A stretch of DNA of 64,000 nucleotides from Isoetes taiwanensis (GCA_021234155.1 JAJEKV010000005.1:8612216-8676215); one strand, 5' to 3'; positions 35,600-47,589 are shown, numbered from the stretch's first letter. Made by a program: numbers and translations. The notes: generated from the sequence alone by a model not told the origin.

Positions 35600-36680
35600 A
35601 AAGGTGCAAGTTTTTGTGTTTTATTCTCTACCTCATCTACAAAAATACAAAAATGGGGAGGAGGGAGGGGGCGCTTTTTGTCGTGGATGTTTATCCTATG
35701 TAAACATAACACAGTTTTGGCTTGACCCCCTTAGATTCACCAAACATAACTTTCAAGTATAGGAGCTGACGGATTCAAGATCTTCCTTTTGTGTAATGTG
35801 ATTGCCATATATCAACTTCTAGGAAGGGCTTAGTTGAAAATTGAGTTGTTGATTTTTATATAAATTTTAAAGCGAATAGTGAAAATGAACCATTTTTGTC
35901 CATTGAAGGACAACTCTAGTGTTGATCGAGAATTGTAAAAAAAGAGCCTCTGGACAGTGAACAGGATTAAAGAGCAAGTGTATAAGCTTGCTTAGCTATT
36001 GGGAAGTCCACAAGTCTTCACGTAAGTCTTCTGATTAAATACATCTTCAACATGCACACTCTATTGGATATGACAGAGGAGCATATAGATCTAGTGTTGG
36101 ATCTTCTTCTAGATTCTGTCCTAAAGAAGATATTACGTAGGTAATATCTTGTTCCAGTGAAGGACACAACTTGAATTCTCGAGGCAGATGCTGAAAAATA
36201 ATTTCATAATTTTATGAAAGATGCAGCCCTACTTACTACTAATAACAGAGAGAATCAATGAGAAATATACAAGAAGGCGAGAAATTCTAAAATAGGAATC
36301 CAACTTCCAATTTAGTTCCAGCTCCAATTTTTGGAGCTTTAGTTTGACCATTAACCTTTACTTTTCACCTTTACTCAAGGCACTGCAAGATCTGAAGAGA
36401 GAAAGAACCTCTAAAGTTCTTTGTCAAGCAGTTCTTGCGCAGCAACACTACAAAACTCTTTCATAACAACTTTTTGGAGCTTCAATGATCTCCTTCATAT
36501 GCAAAAATCACTTCAAACCTGCCGGTTAAAGGGTTAAACCCTATGCTCAAACATTATGGCAAACATTATTCCCCATAATGGCCTCACATAGGCTTTCACC
36601 CCTTCATCGAGGTCATCTAGACCCTTGAAGATGTATATCCTAAGTGAAACAACAAAACAATATTATATGAATGAGGGCGT
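35600..36680. other. Intergenic, nothing assigned
   Basis: AT-rich single-copy sequence as far as can be judged. No open frame with recognisable motifs, no terminal repeats, no tandem structure. The last few hundred bases may belong to the 5' UTR of the following LINE. Confidence 0.5.
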
Positions 36681-37075
36681 GAAAATGATACATACAATTT
36701 GAGGCAAGCACTTGCAACAGTAAAAGCTAAATCTTGTAGGCACTATAGAGTCGTGAGGAATTGTCAGTTTGGGGAAAACTCTGCGGCAGAAATTACAAAA
36801 ATTTTCGTGAAAATAGGTGTTTTGGTCTGTAAATCTTCTTTGTCTTGGGGAAACAAGGAGGATGGAGTCCCTTGGGGTTTTTGCCGGAGGTTGCTTTATG
36901 TTTGTATTCATAGCTTGAGCTACTGATCTCGAATTTAGGTGTTTTTTGGCTCATTAAAAAGCTGATTTAAAGCTCTTTCCAATGGTGTATGGCATTGTAG
37001 ATTTCAGATTCTGGCTAATAGGCTTTTCGGCCCTGATAGTTTCGGCCCCCTTGAAAGGAATGGCTAACTTCCAAA

Positions 37076-38390
37076 TTGCCTGCAAAATCTCTCGTATCCA
37101 TGTTGGTGCAGGGGGCAAATTTGGCATTGCATATTAATCCTCTATCTCTTAGTGAGAGCGTCTTTCAAGAAGGTGATTTTCCTGCACTTGCACCCTCTGC
37201 TAATGCACCAAATAGTACAAGTGCTTTGAATGGTGGTAATGCTTCCGTGGATGGTGCCTCGGCGTTCCCTGGTGCCAATTCTAATAACGATAAGCCTCGT
37301 GCGCTTCCTTGGAGATCCTCAACTCCTAGAGCAAATGCTAGCAGGGAGCATTTTAGTGATTGGATCAAGAAGGACTTGTCATCAACTACTTTTGCAGTTC
37401 GTGTTGCTACAGGTATTGATGTGATAATTCAAGATAATAAAAAAGATCTCAGTAACCTCTTGGGTGAGTTGCGGGCAAAGGAGACTCAGTTGGAACTTCA
37501 GTCACCTCCTGTTGAAGTTTTTATCAGCCTGAAATGTGTAAGAATACTCTTCAAGCGTTTGGGTAGAATGCGTTTGAGATTGATCATAATTTACACAAGA
37601 AATATATTGGTAATTTGATGTAGTTTAGTGTGGGTGGTCAATATACTGAAGTATTTCTTGATACTAGGAAGTTTGGTTATTGACTGGCCATCTTTGGAGA
37701 ATAGAGGTACCACCGTATCGAACTTTAAAGATGCTGGATAAAAAGTTCTTCTCGATTGTTTTTTATGATGCTGCTGATGTTGAGCAATTGGTGGCTCGTG
37801 GTGTGGACCCAATGTGATCATATTTTATATCAGCACTACTCGCCTGGATTTGCTCCTGGTACAGCTCATGCTCTTAAGATGCCATGTTGGTTTTCTATTC
37901 CTAATCTTCCTCCTAATCTCTTGGTGCCGGAGTTTCTTATCAGTATTGCTAATGGTCTGGATACTCATCTGACCCATTCTATTGTTGATGGAACTAAAAT
38001 TTGTGTCTCTCTTCCTTCTGGTCGCGGTCCTCCTGACTGTGTGGTTGTGAAAAGTGGCCCTATCTTTCTGAAGTATGTCTTACAATTGCTCAATGGTCCC
38101 TCAGCTTGCTGACTTGTTTCCTCAACTTGCTCTATTTGCAAATTTTCGTGCTAATCGTCTTGCAATGGTCCTTTCTTCCTCTGTGCCTCCTACCCCATTG
38201 TGTCCCTTTACCTTCTATTGTCCCTTCAGCCAATACTATTGATACTTCTGTTGTTGCCATTCCATCTGTTGTTAAAACCTCTATCCCTCAATTGTGCATA
38301 CTCCTACTTTTGATGAGGATGGTAGGGCCAAATTATAGAAGATCTAGGAGATGCAAGAGCGACCTGAAAGGTTCAGGAGCATCATGAAAA
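37076..38390 (+). pseudogene. LINE ORF1 (DUF4283-like), frameshifted
   Basis: Frame 37076-37618 begins MPAKSLVSMLVQGANLALHI and includes FSDWIKKDLSSTTFAVRV before diverging. A second frame (37756-38112) carries the DUF4283-like ALKMPCWFSIPNLPPNLLVP, SIANGLDTHLTHSIVDG and PDCVVVKSG. Such proteins package the LINE RNA. The reading frame changes at least twice, so no complete product is possible. Confidence 0.7.
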
Positions 38391-38869
38391 TGTCCAAGAG
38401 GGATGGCAAAATGTGAATTGGAAAACAGCTATACGCAATAAGGCTAGTCAACATGCCTCTCATGTCACGAATGAGTCTGATAATTTGCATAGAAGGAGAG
38501 GAGGCTCTCCATTGCCAGGTACCCAGCAAAATAATGGGGGGTAGAGTAGAGAGGAGGCTCTCCCTCACCAAATACTAAACAAAAAAATGGAAAGGTGGAA
38601 CAGAGAGGAGGCTCCCTCTTGCCAATTTCCAGGACGAAATGGGATGACCTCCCTTTAGAATCATGTGAGATGGACATAGTTGATGCTGGCTCTATTGGTA
38701 TAGGGGTGGAATATGGAATGTGAGAAGAGTGGCTTCTTCCCCATGTAAAAGGAGCAGGTTATCGCTTCCCAAGTAAAAGGAGTAGGTTATCTCTTTACCT
38801 GTTTAAGTTTTCTACTACCTTTTGCTGCCTTCAAGAGTATAAATGATGTGAGGTGATGTACATAAAGTA

Positions 38870-39660
38870 GTAATGTGTTTGGACATGACTATAATGTCTT
38901 GGTGTCTGCTGATGATGCATTTAAGGCTGGTGCACTTACTGCTTGGAAGTCCTCTGTGGATGTCATTTTTACTCAAACAGATATGTTTGGGTGGTGGATA
39001 ATAATCAAATGGAAAGATAAGGACCAAAAATGGGGTTTAATAAATGTATATGCTCATAATATACCTCGCTAGTGTGGTGCTTTGTAGACAACTATGAGGA
39101 TAAAATTCTTCAACTTATGCAGAATGTTGCATGGTTGCTGGTTAGAGACTTTAACATGGTCAAGTTGGAAAGACATTGAAGCGGTCGAGGTTTCGAAGTG
39201 GTGCAAGTGTTCAAGGGAAAATAATGGTTACGCCTTTTACACGATTGTCAGCTTATAGAGATTGGTGGTGATCAGTCCTTTATGTGGTGTAATGGTTGGA
39301 CACGAGTTGGCAGAGCTTATGCAAGACATGATAGAGGATACTTTACTACTTGTGCAGCTGCTTTGCTAGCGGATTTTCGTCGCCCAATGTGTCTGATCAT
39401 AATCCCCAACTCCTATCCAATGATGTGGCTAATTGTCATAGACTTACTAGAACTTACTTTAAGCTTAATTGCAAGCACTATGAGGATGCTGAGTCCAAAG
39501 TTGGTTGTAATCAAGTTTGGTCTTGGGCCTTTTTACCTTGTAGAGGCATGTCTGGGATTGCCACAGCATTGTCTGCAGTGAAGTCATTTGCAAAAGAATG
39601 GGGGAGAGTCAGAGCTGCTAAAGCTCGAGGACTCTTGAGTGCATTGTACCAGGAATTATA
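38870..39660 (+). pseudogene. LINE AP-endonuclease domain remnant
   Basis: Fragments in several frames fit the exo-endo-phosphatase domain that nicks target DNA. They are a WWIIIKWKDKDQKWGLINVY block (39000-39050), a VRDFNMV block (near 39140-39160), and a GGDQSFMWCNGWTRVGRAYA block (39262-39320). FTTCAAALLADFRRP follows. Typical catalytic Asp-Asn of (G)DFN is retained in the middle block, but stops and indels disable it. Confidence 0.7.
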
Positions 39661-40109
39661 ACTACTCCATGCTCGTGGCCCTACTAGTGGAGTTAGAGAA
39701 AAGGCCCTACTAGTGGAGTTAGAGAAAAGGAGTTACTATCTCAGATCAAGACTATGAAACAGTAAAAATTACTGAAGGCATGGTTTCAATGGTTCGACGG
39801 AGATAGATGTGTCGTCATTCTTTTTTATTGTCGTAAGAAGAAGGAAACTCGCGACTTCTATACATTCTTTGGTGTTACCGGATGGCTCTCTTATCTCTGA
39901 TCTTGTGCATCTTAAGTAATATCTTCATCAGCACTACATTGGTTAGAAGATGGGGATAAGGAGGATGAAAGCCTCAGTCCGACTTCTGTTTTAGATCATC
40001 CAGAGCCTAGTCCTTCCTCTGTTACAAAGGTGGTTTTCTAGGCCATGTTTTTGTCTTCCTGTTACCTTGTATTTTGTTGTTAAAAGTAAAGTCCGAAAGA
40101 CGCTGATAT

Positions 40110-41200
40110 GAATGAAAATGTCATATTCAGAATAGGGCAAACCGTGGCGAAATAGGCATGTCGAATCCTGTTTCAAAGAGGCAAACTGGAGGAGGTAGAA
40201 TTTCCACGAACCAAGGGACAATTCAAACCACACTTCTACATCATTTCCCCTGCTGCAGAATATCTGTTTATTATAGCACAGAAGTTTGTTATAGCACAGA
40301 AGTTTGTTTTTGCTTCCTTAGACATCTTCAGTTTTTCAAAGTAGCTGGTTATATTCCAAATCTTATGCCTTGCTAATCTCACTGATTATATTCTTGGAAC
40401 TTATTATAATCTCACTGATTTAGCTGGTTATATTCCTGGAATGTATGCCTTGCTAATCTCACTGATATTCAGATTAAAAGCTGATTTCTCAATTCGAACC
40501 CGGGCTTATCAGGTTTTGCACAGTATTGCTTTCAATTGGTAAGTATTTTGTTTAGGGACGTTGGTACTGCATTTCATATAGCGTACAAATAATTAGCACA
40601 TGCAATAAGCATGTAAATAATTGCATCTATTTCCTTGAAGGATAGCTTAATTCTAGTGAAAATTTTTTGAATCCTTTTCATCTTGAATGCTTGAAGGTGG
40701 AGCACATTTATCAATTGGGAGATCATGAATCCTCTACGACATTTTTATTTCCTTTGATAAATATTAGAAACGCTTGGGTTTTAACCCAATCCAGAACTCC
40801 AAATGTATTGTGTCCAAATATTATAAATAAAAGCACTCAAAGTGCAATTTTTTTCCTTTCATTGCTTCTCTACTTCTTTTTGCTTATTTAAATTGTCGTG
40901 GCAATAAGAAAAGCCTAAGGCTGTTCTCTAGCAAAATAAAAAAAGGTTCTCTACATCCACCCAAATGGATTCTACCTTGACAGATTGTAGTGTCTAGGAC
41001 AAACGTGAACTAGCAAATTCAACTCTCCTGGAATTCAGAATTTGTTCGGCAGGATGCTATTCAGTGGGCGCAGCGCCCCCCATTGCACAGCCGTTTAGTA
41101 CGTTTGCGCCCGACGGGTTAGTCTCTAGTATATAAATAAGAAAGATCAAAACTATGCACCATGGAATGCATAAAAAGCGAAGATATGAAGACCAGACATA
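40110..41200. other. Intergenic with small duplications
   Basis: Includes an exact 18-bp tandem pair TTATAGCACAGAAGTTTG (40271-40288, 40289-40306) and several imperfect copies of AATCTCACTGAT near 40375-40470. The word AACCCGGGCTTATCAGGT at about 40497-40514 recurs near 61026-61043 beside a shared AAAGCTGATTTCTCA, so the two places share a repeat. No coding motif seen. Confidence 0.55.
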
Positions 41201-43675
41201 GTTAACAAGATAAAAAGAGCACCTAGGACCAAGAAGAATCAACGTTCCAGTGGCAAACTATAGTGAATACTATAATGAAAAAACATCACGACAAACAAGG
41301 ACAAAAAACCTAAACATATATCCTACATGCATAACCAGTCCAAGCAAACTTTCATAAGTAGAAACAACATAACCCACAGGAATAAGACGATAGAGACCCC
41401 GAGATACAAGAACAAAAAAGTCTCATAAGGTGACAAAACAATTATGCAATTGAGAGCACTGGTAGACGATGCCACAGAGTCAACGAGGATGGGGTCAATG
41501 CCAAGATGAGGAATGGATGAAGAAAATTGAGTGCAACCTGAAACAAGAACAAAGATCATATAAGAAAGCAAGACAACTACAATACAACATGCCCGAATGT
41601 GCGATGATGCACTCACGATTTGAAATTTAAAATGCAGGCCAAAAAGAGGAATGTCGTGTGAACATCATGCAGGATGGGTGTATACCAAACAACTCTAACA
41701 TAGAAAAGGCATGATGACTGGACCATCAAGGCAAGAAGAACTACATCGAGTCAAGAGGTAGACAAAAGAGAAGTCAAGACAATTGCAGAGCAAAGATATC
41801 TCCTAAGGGAAATGGAAAAAGAGGAAAGGAACTAACATAGGGTGAAAAAAGACAAACATGAGATCAAAATCAAATGTATGGAAAAAGGGATCGAGAATAG
41901 AGAAACAGAGCAAAACGAGACAAAGTGGCCAAGGACACAAAATGAAAATAGCCAAAGGCCCTCAAAAGCACCAACAACACACTAAGAATCTATGATAAAG
42001 AGCGAGCATAGGCCCTCATAAGGGCATCCATGAGAACCACTAAGAACATAAGACCACATATGGAGTAAAATAAGAAATAGAGCAACAACAACAAATATCA
42101 AGGACTAAAGTTCATGAATGTATTACCACATGCATAACAGATCCAAGCGAACTTTCAAATGTAAAAACAACATAATCTAGAACAAAATGATAGGGACCTC
42201 GAAACTCAAGAATAATCTAGGGGAATGGACCAAAGAACCCATTATGGTGAGAGAAAGAACCCATTATGATGGAGATTGGAATAATGAATTCAAGGGACTT
42301 AAAGGGTATTATATGACATTTTCGAAAAAAGCAGAGTTCAAGAAAAACTCGATGAACAACTTGATGACCTATTTGGACCACCCCCAAAGGGGAACAGAAG
42401 AACGAACGAGAAGGCACAATGGAGGTGGCACACGTAAGAAAGAGGTCCAAGATGGCAGAACGAGTGAAAACGAAGTGAGCAGATAGGAAACAACTGGGGT
42501 CAACATAGTAAAATGGCATGATGATGAGACACCACTAGGGCAAAAAAAGAACTATGATGAGTCAAGAGGCGGACAAAGGAGGGAGTCAAGACAATAGAAG
42601 AGCAAGGACAGTTCAAGGGATAAAATGAACGAATAAAGAGGAAACACAAAATGGAAGATGAAAAATAGAGGAATAGGAGATTATAATGAAATAGATGGAA
42701 TAAGGGATCGGGAATAGAGGACTGAGCAAATTGGGATAAAGGAGCTAAAGATACAAATGCAAATATCTAAAACACCCTCAAGGGCATTCACGAGATACTA
42801 CGAATTTATGATAAAAGAGTACAGGCCCTCATAAGGGCATCCATGAGAACCACTGAGAACATAAGACCACATATGGAGTAAAATAAGAAATAGAGCAATA
42901 ACAACAAATATCAAGGACTAAAATTCATGAACGTATACCACAAGCATAACAGATCCAAGCGAACTTTCAAATGTAAAAACAACATAATCTAGGACAAAAC
43001 GATAGGGACTCCGAAACTCAAGAATAATATAGGGGAATGGACCAAAAAACCTATTATGGTGAGAGAAAGATGGAGATTGGACTAATGAAATCAAGGGACT
43101 TAAAGGGTACTATATGACATTTTTGAAAAAGGCAGAGTTCAGAGAACAACTCGATGAACAACTTGATTACCTGTTTGGGACCACCCCCAAAGGGGAATAG
43201 AAGAACGAGCGAGAGGGCACAATGGAGGCGGCGCACGTAAGAAGGAGGTCCAAGATGGCAGAACGAGTGAAAACGAAGTGAGCAAATAGGAAACAACTGG
43301 GGTCAACATAGTAAAATGGCATGATGATGAGACACCACTAGGGCAAAAAAAAGAACTATGATGAGTCAAGAGGTGGACAAAGGAGGGAGTCAAGACAATA
43401 GAAGAGCAAGGACAGTTCAAGGGATAAAATGAACGAATAAAGAGGAAAAAGGCAAAATGCAAGAGGAAAAAGAGAGGAATAGGAGATTATAATGAAATGG
43501 ATGGAATAAGGGATAGGGAATAGAGGACTGAGCAAATTGGGATAAAGGAGCTAAAGTCACAAATGCAAATGTCTAAAAAACCCTCAAGGGCATTCACGAG
43601 ATACTAAGAATCTATGATAAAAGGGAGAGTATAGGCCCTTATAAGAGCATCCATGAGAACAACTGAGAATATACG
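41200..43675. repeat. Tandem array, three copies of ~0.81 kb
   Basis: The landmark GGCCCTCATAAGGGCATCC starts at 42011 and 42824, and in altered form at 43634, giving periods of 813 and 810 bp. An older, more diverged copy precedes 42011: a block near 41323-41425 matches 42127-42222. Copies two and three are highly similar. The unit is purine-rich on the plus strand and has no recognisable coding function; short open frames are not conserved between copies. The end of the array is close to a LINE 3' fragment. Confidence 0.88.
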
Positions 43676-43804
43676 AGAAAGAAGCATGCACTTACCTACC
43701 TATGCATACACCTAGAAACAAATCTCACGAAACTTAGAGCAAAAAAAGAAAAACAGAAGCAAATGAAATGGATGGAGAAATGGGATTAAGACAAGAGGAC
43801 CAGA

Positions 43805-44032
43805 GCACAAGGTTACATTGTAAAGTCGTATCATTGTTCTTCACTTGCCCCTCACAAGAGGCGATTGATTTTTGAGGAGTTTTTGGATGTGCACTCTTAT
43901 GCTTAGGCAGGTTGCTTCACTCGGTGGGTCTCCGCTTATTCGCTGAGATTTTATTCCTGTCTCTGCATTTATACTTGTATTTGACTCTTTGATTGAATAA
44001 AGTCTGACGTCCTTCAACAAAAAAAAAAAGAT
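43805..44032 (+). mobile_element. 5'-truncated LINE/retro 3' end with poly(A)
   Basis: A short unit ends TTGATTGAATAAAGTCTGAC then CAAC and an 11-base A tract at about 44019-44030. An AATAAA signal lies about 25 bases before the A tract. The sequence resembles the end of the L1-type remnant near 40.05-40.11 kb. No coding part beyond a few codons remains. Confidence 0.55.
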
Positions 44033-44034
44033 AT

Positions 44035-44600
44035 CAAGGAATGAAAAATCAAATGGAGGGGACATCATGAGATACATGGAGTAAGAACAAATAGAGCAAT
44101 TGGTACCACTGATGCAACAAAGGTTGAATGGGATGAGACATTTATGCAAAAGGGAAGGACGAAGGGTCCTAATTCATATGGAAAAAGCCGGAGCTCATGC
44201 CAGGACCAGCTAGATATGCTGATGTTGGACCCCTAACTCCAGCCCAGCCGAACCCAAGCAACCACCAAATGAGAAAGGAATTTAGAATTTTGGAAAAAAC
44301 TATCAACAAAGGTTATGAATTCGGTAGAGATGAGGATTGCAAATTGCTTGAATGCCAGAAAAGCTTGTGAAGTGATGCAGAATTAAGAGGGAGATGATCT
44401 AGTACTAAGTAGAGACTAAAGAAACTGCATAGAGAAGAGGGAGGAATCTAGCTAATGAGAATGACTGACTCTGTACAACAATAAGATTCAGCTCAGAGGA
44501 AACGCCGATGAGGAATGCATGAAGACACAAGGCTTTTATGGGGGAAAAGGCCAAAGAAAGCTTGCGCTATAGCAGGCTTGTGCCAAAGAAAGCTTGGGTG
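44035..44600. other. Intergenic, nothing assigned
   Basis: Purine-rich sequence, partly resembling the preceding array (GATATCAAGGA, TACATGGAGTAA). No gene recognised. Confidence 0.4.
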
Positions 44601-44667
44601 GCAATTTTTATGCTTTTATAACAATTATATTTTAAATTTAAAAATAAAGTTATATAATTAGAACTTA

Positions 44668-45163
44668 TAAAAATTATAAGAATCAAGACGAAATAAACAT
44701 GACATATAATCTTAAAATGATATCCATGTCTATTATATCTAAATAAGTCCAGGTTTTGTTGAATATGCTGCAATGCCTGTTGCTCAGTGGTCCCAGGCTC
44801 TGCAGCTAAGGCAACCTGTGTCGAAGCATCTACCCCTGCCGCCATAACTATTACAGAAGATTGAAGGACTGCTAAATGATTCCCTTTCTATTTTTAATTC
44901 TTCTGCTTCCTCACCCTCTGCTTCTGCCTCTACCCTTGCTAATTCTTCTGCAATTGTTTTCCTGACTGCTACTAAATTCTTCCAAGCTTCTATTTCCCTT
45001 TCCTAGACTTTCTGGCCTCTGTCTCTGCCTTAACCTGGGACCACTGAGCAACAAGCATTGCAGTATATTCAACAAAACCTGGACTTATTTAGATGTAATA
45101 GACATGGATATTATTTTAAGATTATATGTCATGTTTATTTCATCGTGATTATTAAATTTTTAT
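44668..45163. repeat. Foldback: 130-bp inverted repeat around a 236-bp spacer
   Basis: Left arm about 44668-44797 and right arm about 45034-45163 are reverse complements with scattered mismatches. CCTGTTGCTCAGTGGTCCCAGG-type sequence in the left arm faces CCTGGGACCACTGAGCAACA in the right. The left arm on the minus strand encodes AAEPGTTEQQALQHIQQNLD, the N-terminal region of the unidentified protein at 57-60 kb. The spacer on the minus strand reads a Glu-rich helix-like peptide (EELARVEAEAEGEEAEEL). A copy of the left arm and spacer, but with only a short right arm, lies at 56620-57090. Confidence 0.85.
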
Positions 45164-45483
45164 CTAAGATGAACTCTATATCATTAATATTATTTTTTTA
45201 GAACGTTGAAAGAAACTTTACATAAAATGAATCAAATGATTACGTTCATGTTTTAATTAAGAAAAATTTGAATAGTTTATCCTATTGTTTAAATTCGGTT
45301 TTTCCGGGGTTCCGAAAACTTTTTGGAATTTTCCCTTAATTTAATTTCCTAAGGTTTTGGGATATTTTGGCTGCCGGAAATCTTTCCGATTTGCCAAAAA
45401 TTGCGAATTTTTTTTTGCTATAATTCCTTTCTAATCTCGGCCATATCGGCATGCATCTATCTGGGTTCTTCGTTATCTTGCAG

Positions 45484-45666
45484 GTTGCAAGCTTGCAAGC
45501 CGAATTGGCGATCGTCCAAGCTCAACTCGCAAGCAGATTGGGAGTTGCAGCACTGAACCAGCAACACTGCAGCGGCATGCCCAATAATGCAAGCTTCTAC
45601 GACAATTCCATGCCAAGCGGTGATTTGCCCCCTTTTTCTGTGCAAACCGTTAGGGCTTGGCGCTAA
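45484..45666 (+). pseudogene. Orphan last exon of an LBD (LOB-domain) gene
   Basis: After a good acceptor (TTATCTTGCAG, ending 45483) the frame reads VASLQAELAIVQAQLASRLG, the C-terminal leucine-zipper-like coiled coil of class I LOB-domain transcription factors, then runs to TAA at 45664-45666. LBD proteins normally begin with a CX2CX6CX3C block and a GAS block encoded in the preceding exon. None of these is found in the preceding sequence, which is transposon-derived foldback DNA back to 44.6 kb. A very long intron cannot be excluded, but the simplest reading is a truncated gene. Confidence 0.7.
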
Positions 45667-46450
45667 TCCAGATGCGGCCATGGGTCGGATTCAGAGCAGG
45701 AATACCATTCATAAGGTATGATTCTATCTCTTTTTCGGTTGATTGATCTTTGTTTATGTTGATACAAGATCCGTAGGAGGTTTTTTCATGGATTCAGACA
45801 GGTCGAGATGGATATCTGACTCATAAGATGGTTTCAAGAGCTAAATTTTGCAACAAATATGGGTCTACGGCTTGGTTTCAAACCTGTACTCTAGATATGC
45901 TATCATCAGCAATTCAGGATTTAAAGGCCCGGTATGTCCAAATGCTCCTTTCTTTGTGCTAATTTATTTGTTCCAACAATCATGCATTTGTAGAAGTTTC
46001 TTTGAAACACCAAGTCCGAAATTATGGAAATCTGTCGAAAGGCTTCATCATCACACTGATTTCCTCTTCAACATATATGCATAAATCCTAAATTCAGTGT
46101 CCTTGACAGGTTTATTTGTACATAGTTGTTTGTATATGGCTGTTTCATTATATTTTAAACATCCATGTGGCTTCCAGCAATTGGCCATAGCTAAAGCATG
46201 CAATCTAGCTTCATAGTTTAGATTTTGTCAAAGCTTCATAGATTATTTTAATCTTATCTCCTATTGTTTTGTATATGTAAATGCCTGTAATAGACCCGTG
46301 TGGTTGCATACCATCTTTTGTTGAAGCAGGAAAGCCAAATCATGAGCAGGTTTGTTCTATTTGAATCAAGTTTTCTATTGTTGTCTCATTCTATTCTAAC
46401 CATTTAACATTCATGGGGCATTCTGTAAATGGCGATATCTGAAAGCATAC
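45667..46450. other. Intergenic after the LBD exon
   Basis: Probably includes 3' untranslated sequence of the LBD exon. No other coding signature was seen. The plus-strand open stretch at 45848-46084 has no family motif. Confidence 0.45.
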
Positions 46451-47585
46451 ATCTTACAGCTTCTTAATCGCGGGTGGCTGCTGGATGAGAGCACTCTATT
46501 GAATGCAAAACAATTGTTTTCGCGCAGAAATTCATGATTGGCCACGGAAAGCCCACTTGTTTCGGGCTTTGGTAGAGCTTGTTTTACTGTATGGCTCTGA
46601 AGTGTGGGGGCCTGCCATTAGTGCTAGTGCTTGGGAGAGCTTGGAGCGGGTGCAAAAGTCCTTTCTCACTTACAGCCTCGGAGTTAAAACAAAGGTGCCC
46701 TATGCTATTCTTTTACAAGAGACAGGTTTTTGGCCTCTTCAACATTCTGCCATGAAGCACCATCTCCACTATATCTACAAGGTGCACCACATGGATGATG
46801 TTAGGTATCATGTTCTTGCACTTGCCATGGCTGAATCTCCTCGGCGTTTGAAACGATGTTGGAAAGAGCATTGCACTACATGGTTTGCCCGTTGGGCTGT
46901 GCAACCAGAGCACTGCCTGATGCTTGCCAGTTCTGATCCTGAGCTTTTGCAACAATATCTCAATGGTTGTTTTTCTCAAAAGGTCTGGGACGCAGTTACT
47001 TTGGCCCAAGTGAAAACTGGTCATTACCATGCACACATAAATCCCACCTTGGCACCAGGGCCCCAAGCTTATTTGCTTGCTTCATTGTCCAGGAACAAGC
47101 TTGTAGCTATTGCATCAATTCGCACGGGGTCCCACAGGCTACGGATTGAGACAGGTAGATGGGAGCGGCCGCAATTGCCGCGAGAAGCGAGACTATGTGC
47201 CTGTTGCCAGTTACAGGTTATTGAAGATGAAAGCCATACTCTTCTGAGTTGCCCTGCTTTTGAGATAGTCCGGAATCATTTTTTGACATTAGCATTCCAT
47301 TCCACGCTTCCACAACTTCTCAGAGCACCATCTGTGCATGACTTGGCATTATACATACTTGAGGTTCTAGATAAACGTCAGCAATTACTGAGCCCTCAGT
47401 AGTCATTATCTCCGCTTGTCTAGTATCATCATTACTGCAAAGGTTTTTCCCTTGAAAACCTTTCGAGGCAGGGGTTTTTTAATCCTAGTAGTAATGATTG
47501 TACTAGCCCATTGTATGGGTCCCATGACCTATTGGTCTCCGTGGACGTTAAAAAAACTATTCTATTCTATTCTAATCCTAATTGG
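46450..47585 (+). mobile_element. 5'-truncated LINE: ORF2 C-terminus and 3' terminus
   Basis: An open frame (46503-47402) encodes the end of ORF2, followed by a 3' UTR with a hairpin (AAAGGTTTT/AAAACCTTT, 47439-47463). The terminal GTCCCATGACCTATTGG and GTGGACGTTAAAA (47518-47552) follow, with a CTATT repeat tail to about 47575. Related to the element at 49.9-51.8 kb. Target-site repeats were not resolved. Confidence 0.85.
46503..47402 (+). pseudogene. LINE ORF2 C-terminal region (299 codons, open)
   Basis: The frame starts inside ORF2 after the reverse transcriptase core. It includes LVLLYGSEVWGPAIS, the thumb/connection region typical of LINE ORF2. It ends with a Cys-His region CACCQLQVIEDESHTLLSCP, a zinc-binding motif (CxxC...H...C) found at LINE ORF2 ends. 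No stop interrupts these 299 codons, so decay since truncation is modest, but the RT active site (YADD) is absent and no translation start belongs here. The homologous stretch in the next copy is at 51266-51484. Confidence 0.85.
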
Positions 47586-47589
47586 ATGT

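Larger units (their letters stand above)
36680..40110 (+). mobile_element. L1-type LINE remnant with DUF4283-like ORF1 and endonuclease
   Basis: Order: probable 5' UTR (36680-37075), ORF1 (37076 to about 38700), endonuclease part of ORF2 (about 38870-39660), then a short piece just before the reverse transcriptase (to about 39900). A 3'-UTR-like end follows (about 40020-40110). ORF1 first part encodes EGDFPALAPS and a Ser/Ala-rich region; later frames give VFYDAADVEQLVARG and PCWFSIPNLPPNLL, the DUF4283 pattern of plant LINE ORF1. The endonuclease part has LINVYAHNIPR, a shifted DFNMV, and DQSFMWCNGWTRVGRAYAR. Many frameshifts and stops are present and the reverse transcriptase core is missing. 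It is a different family from the ORF1-only elements. Confidence 0.8.

Noticed and set aside
42187-43462. ~100-codon frames in the 0.81-kb array
   Set aside because: Not preserved between copies two and three; caused by purine bias.
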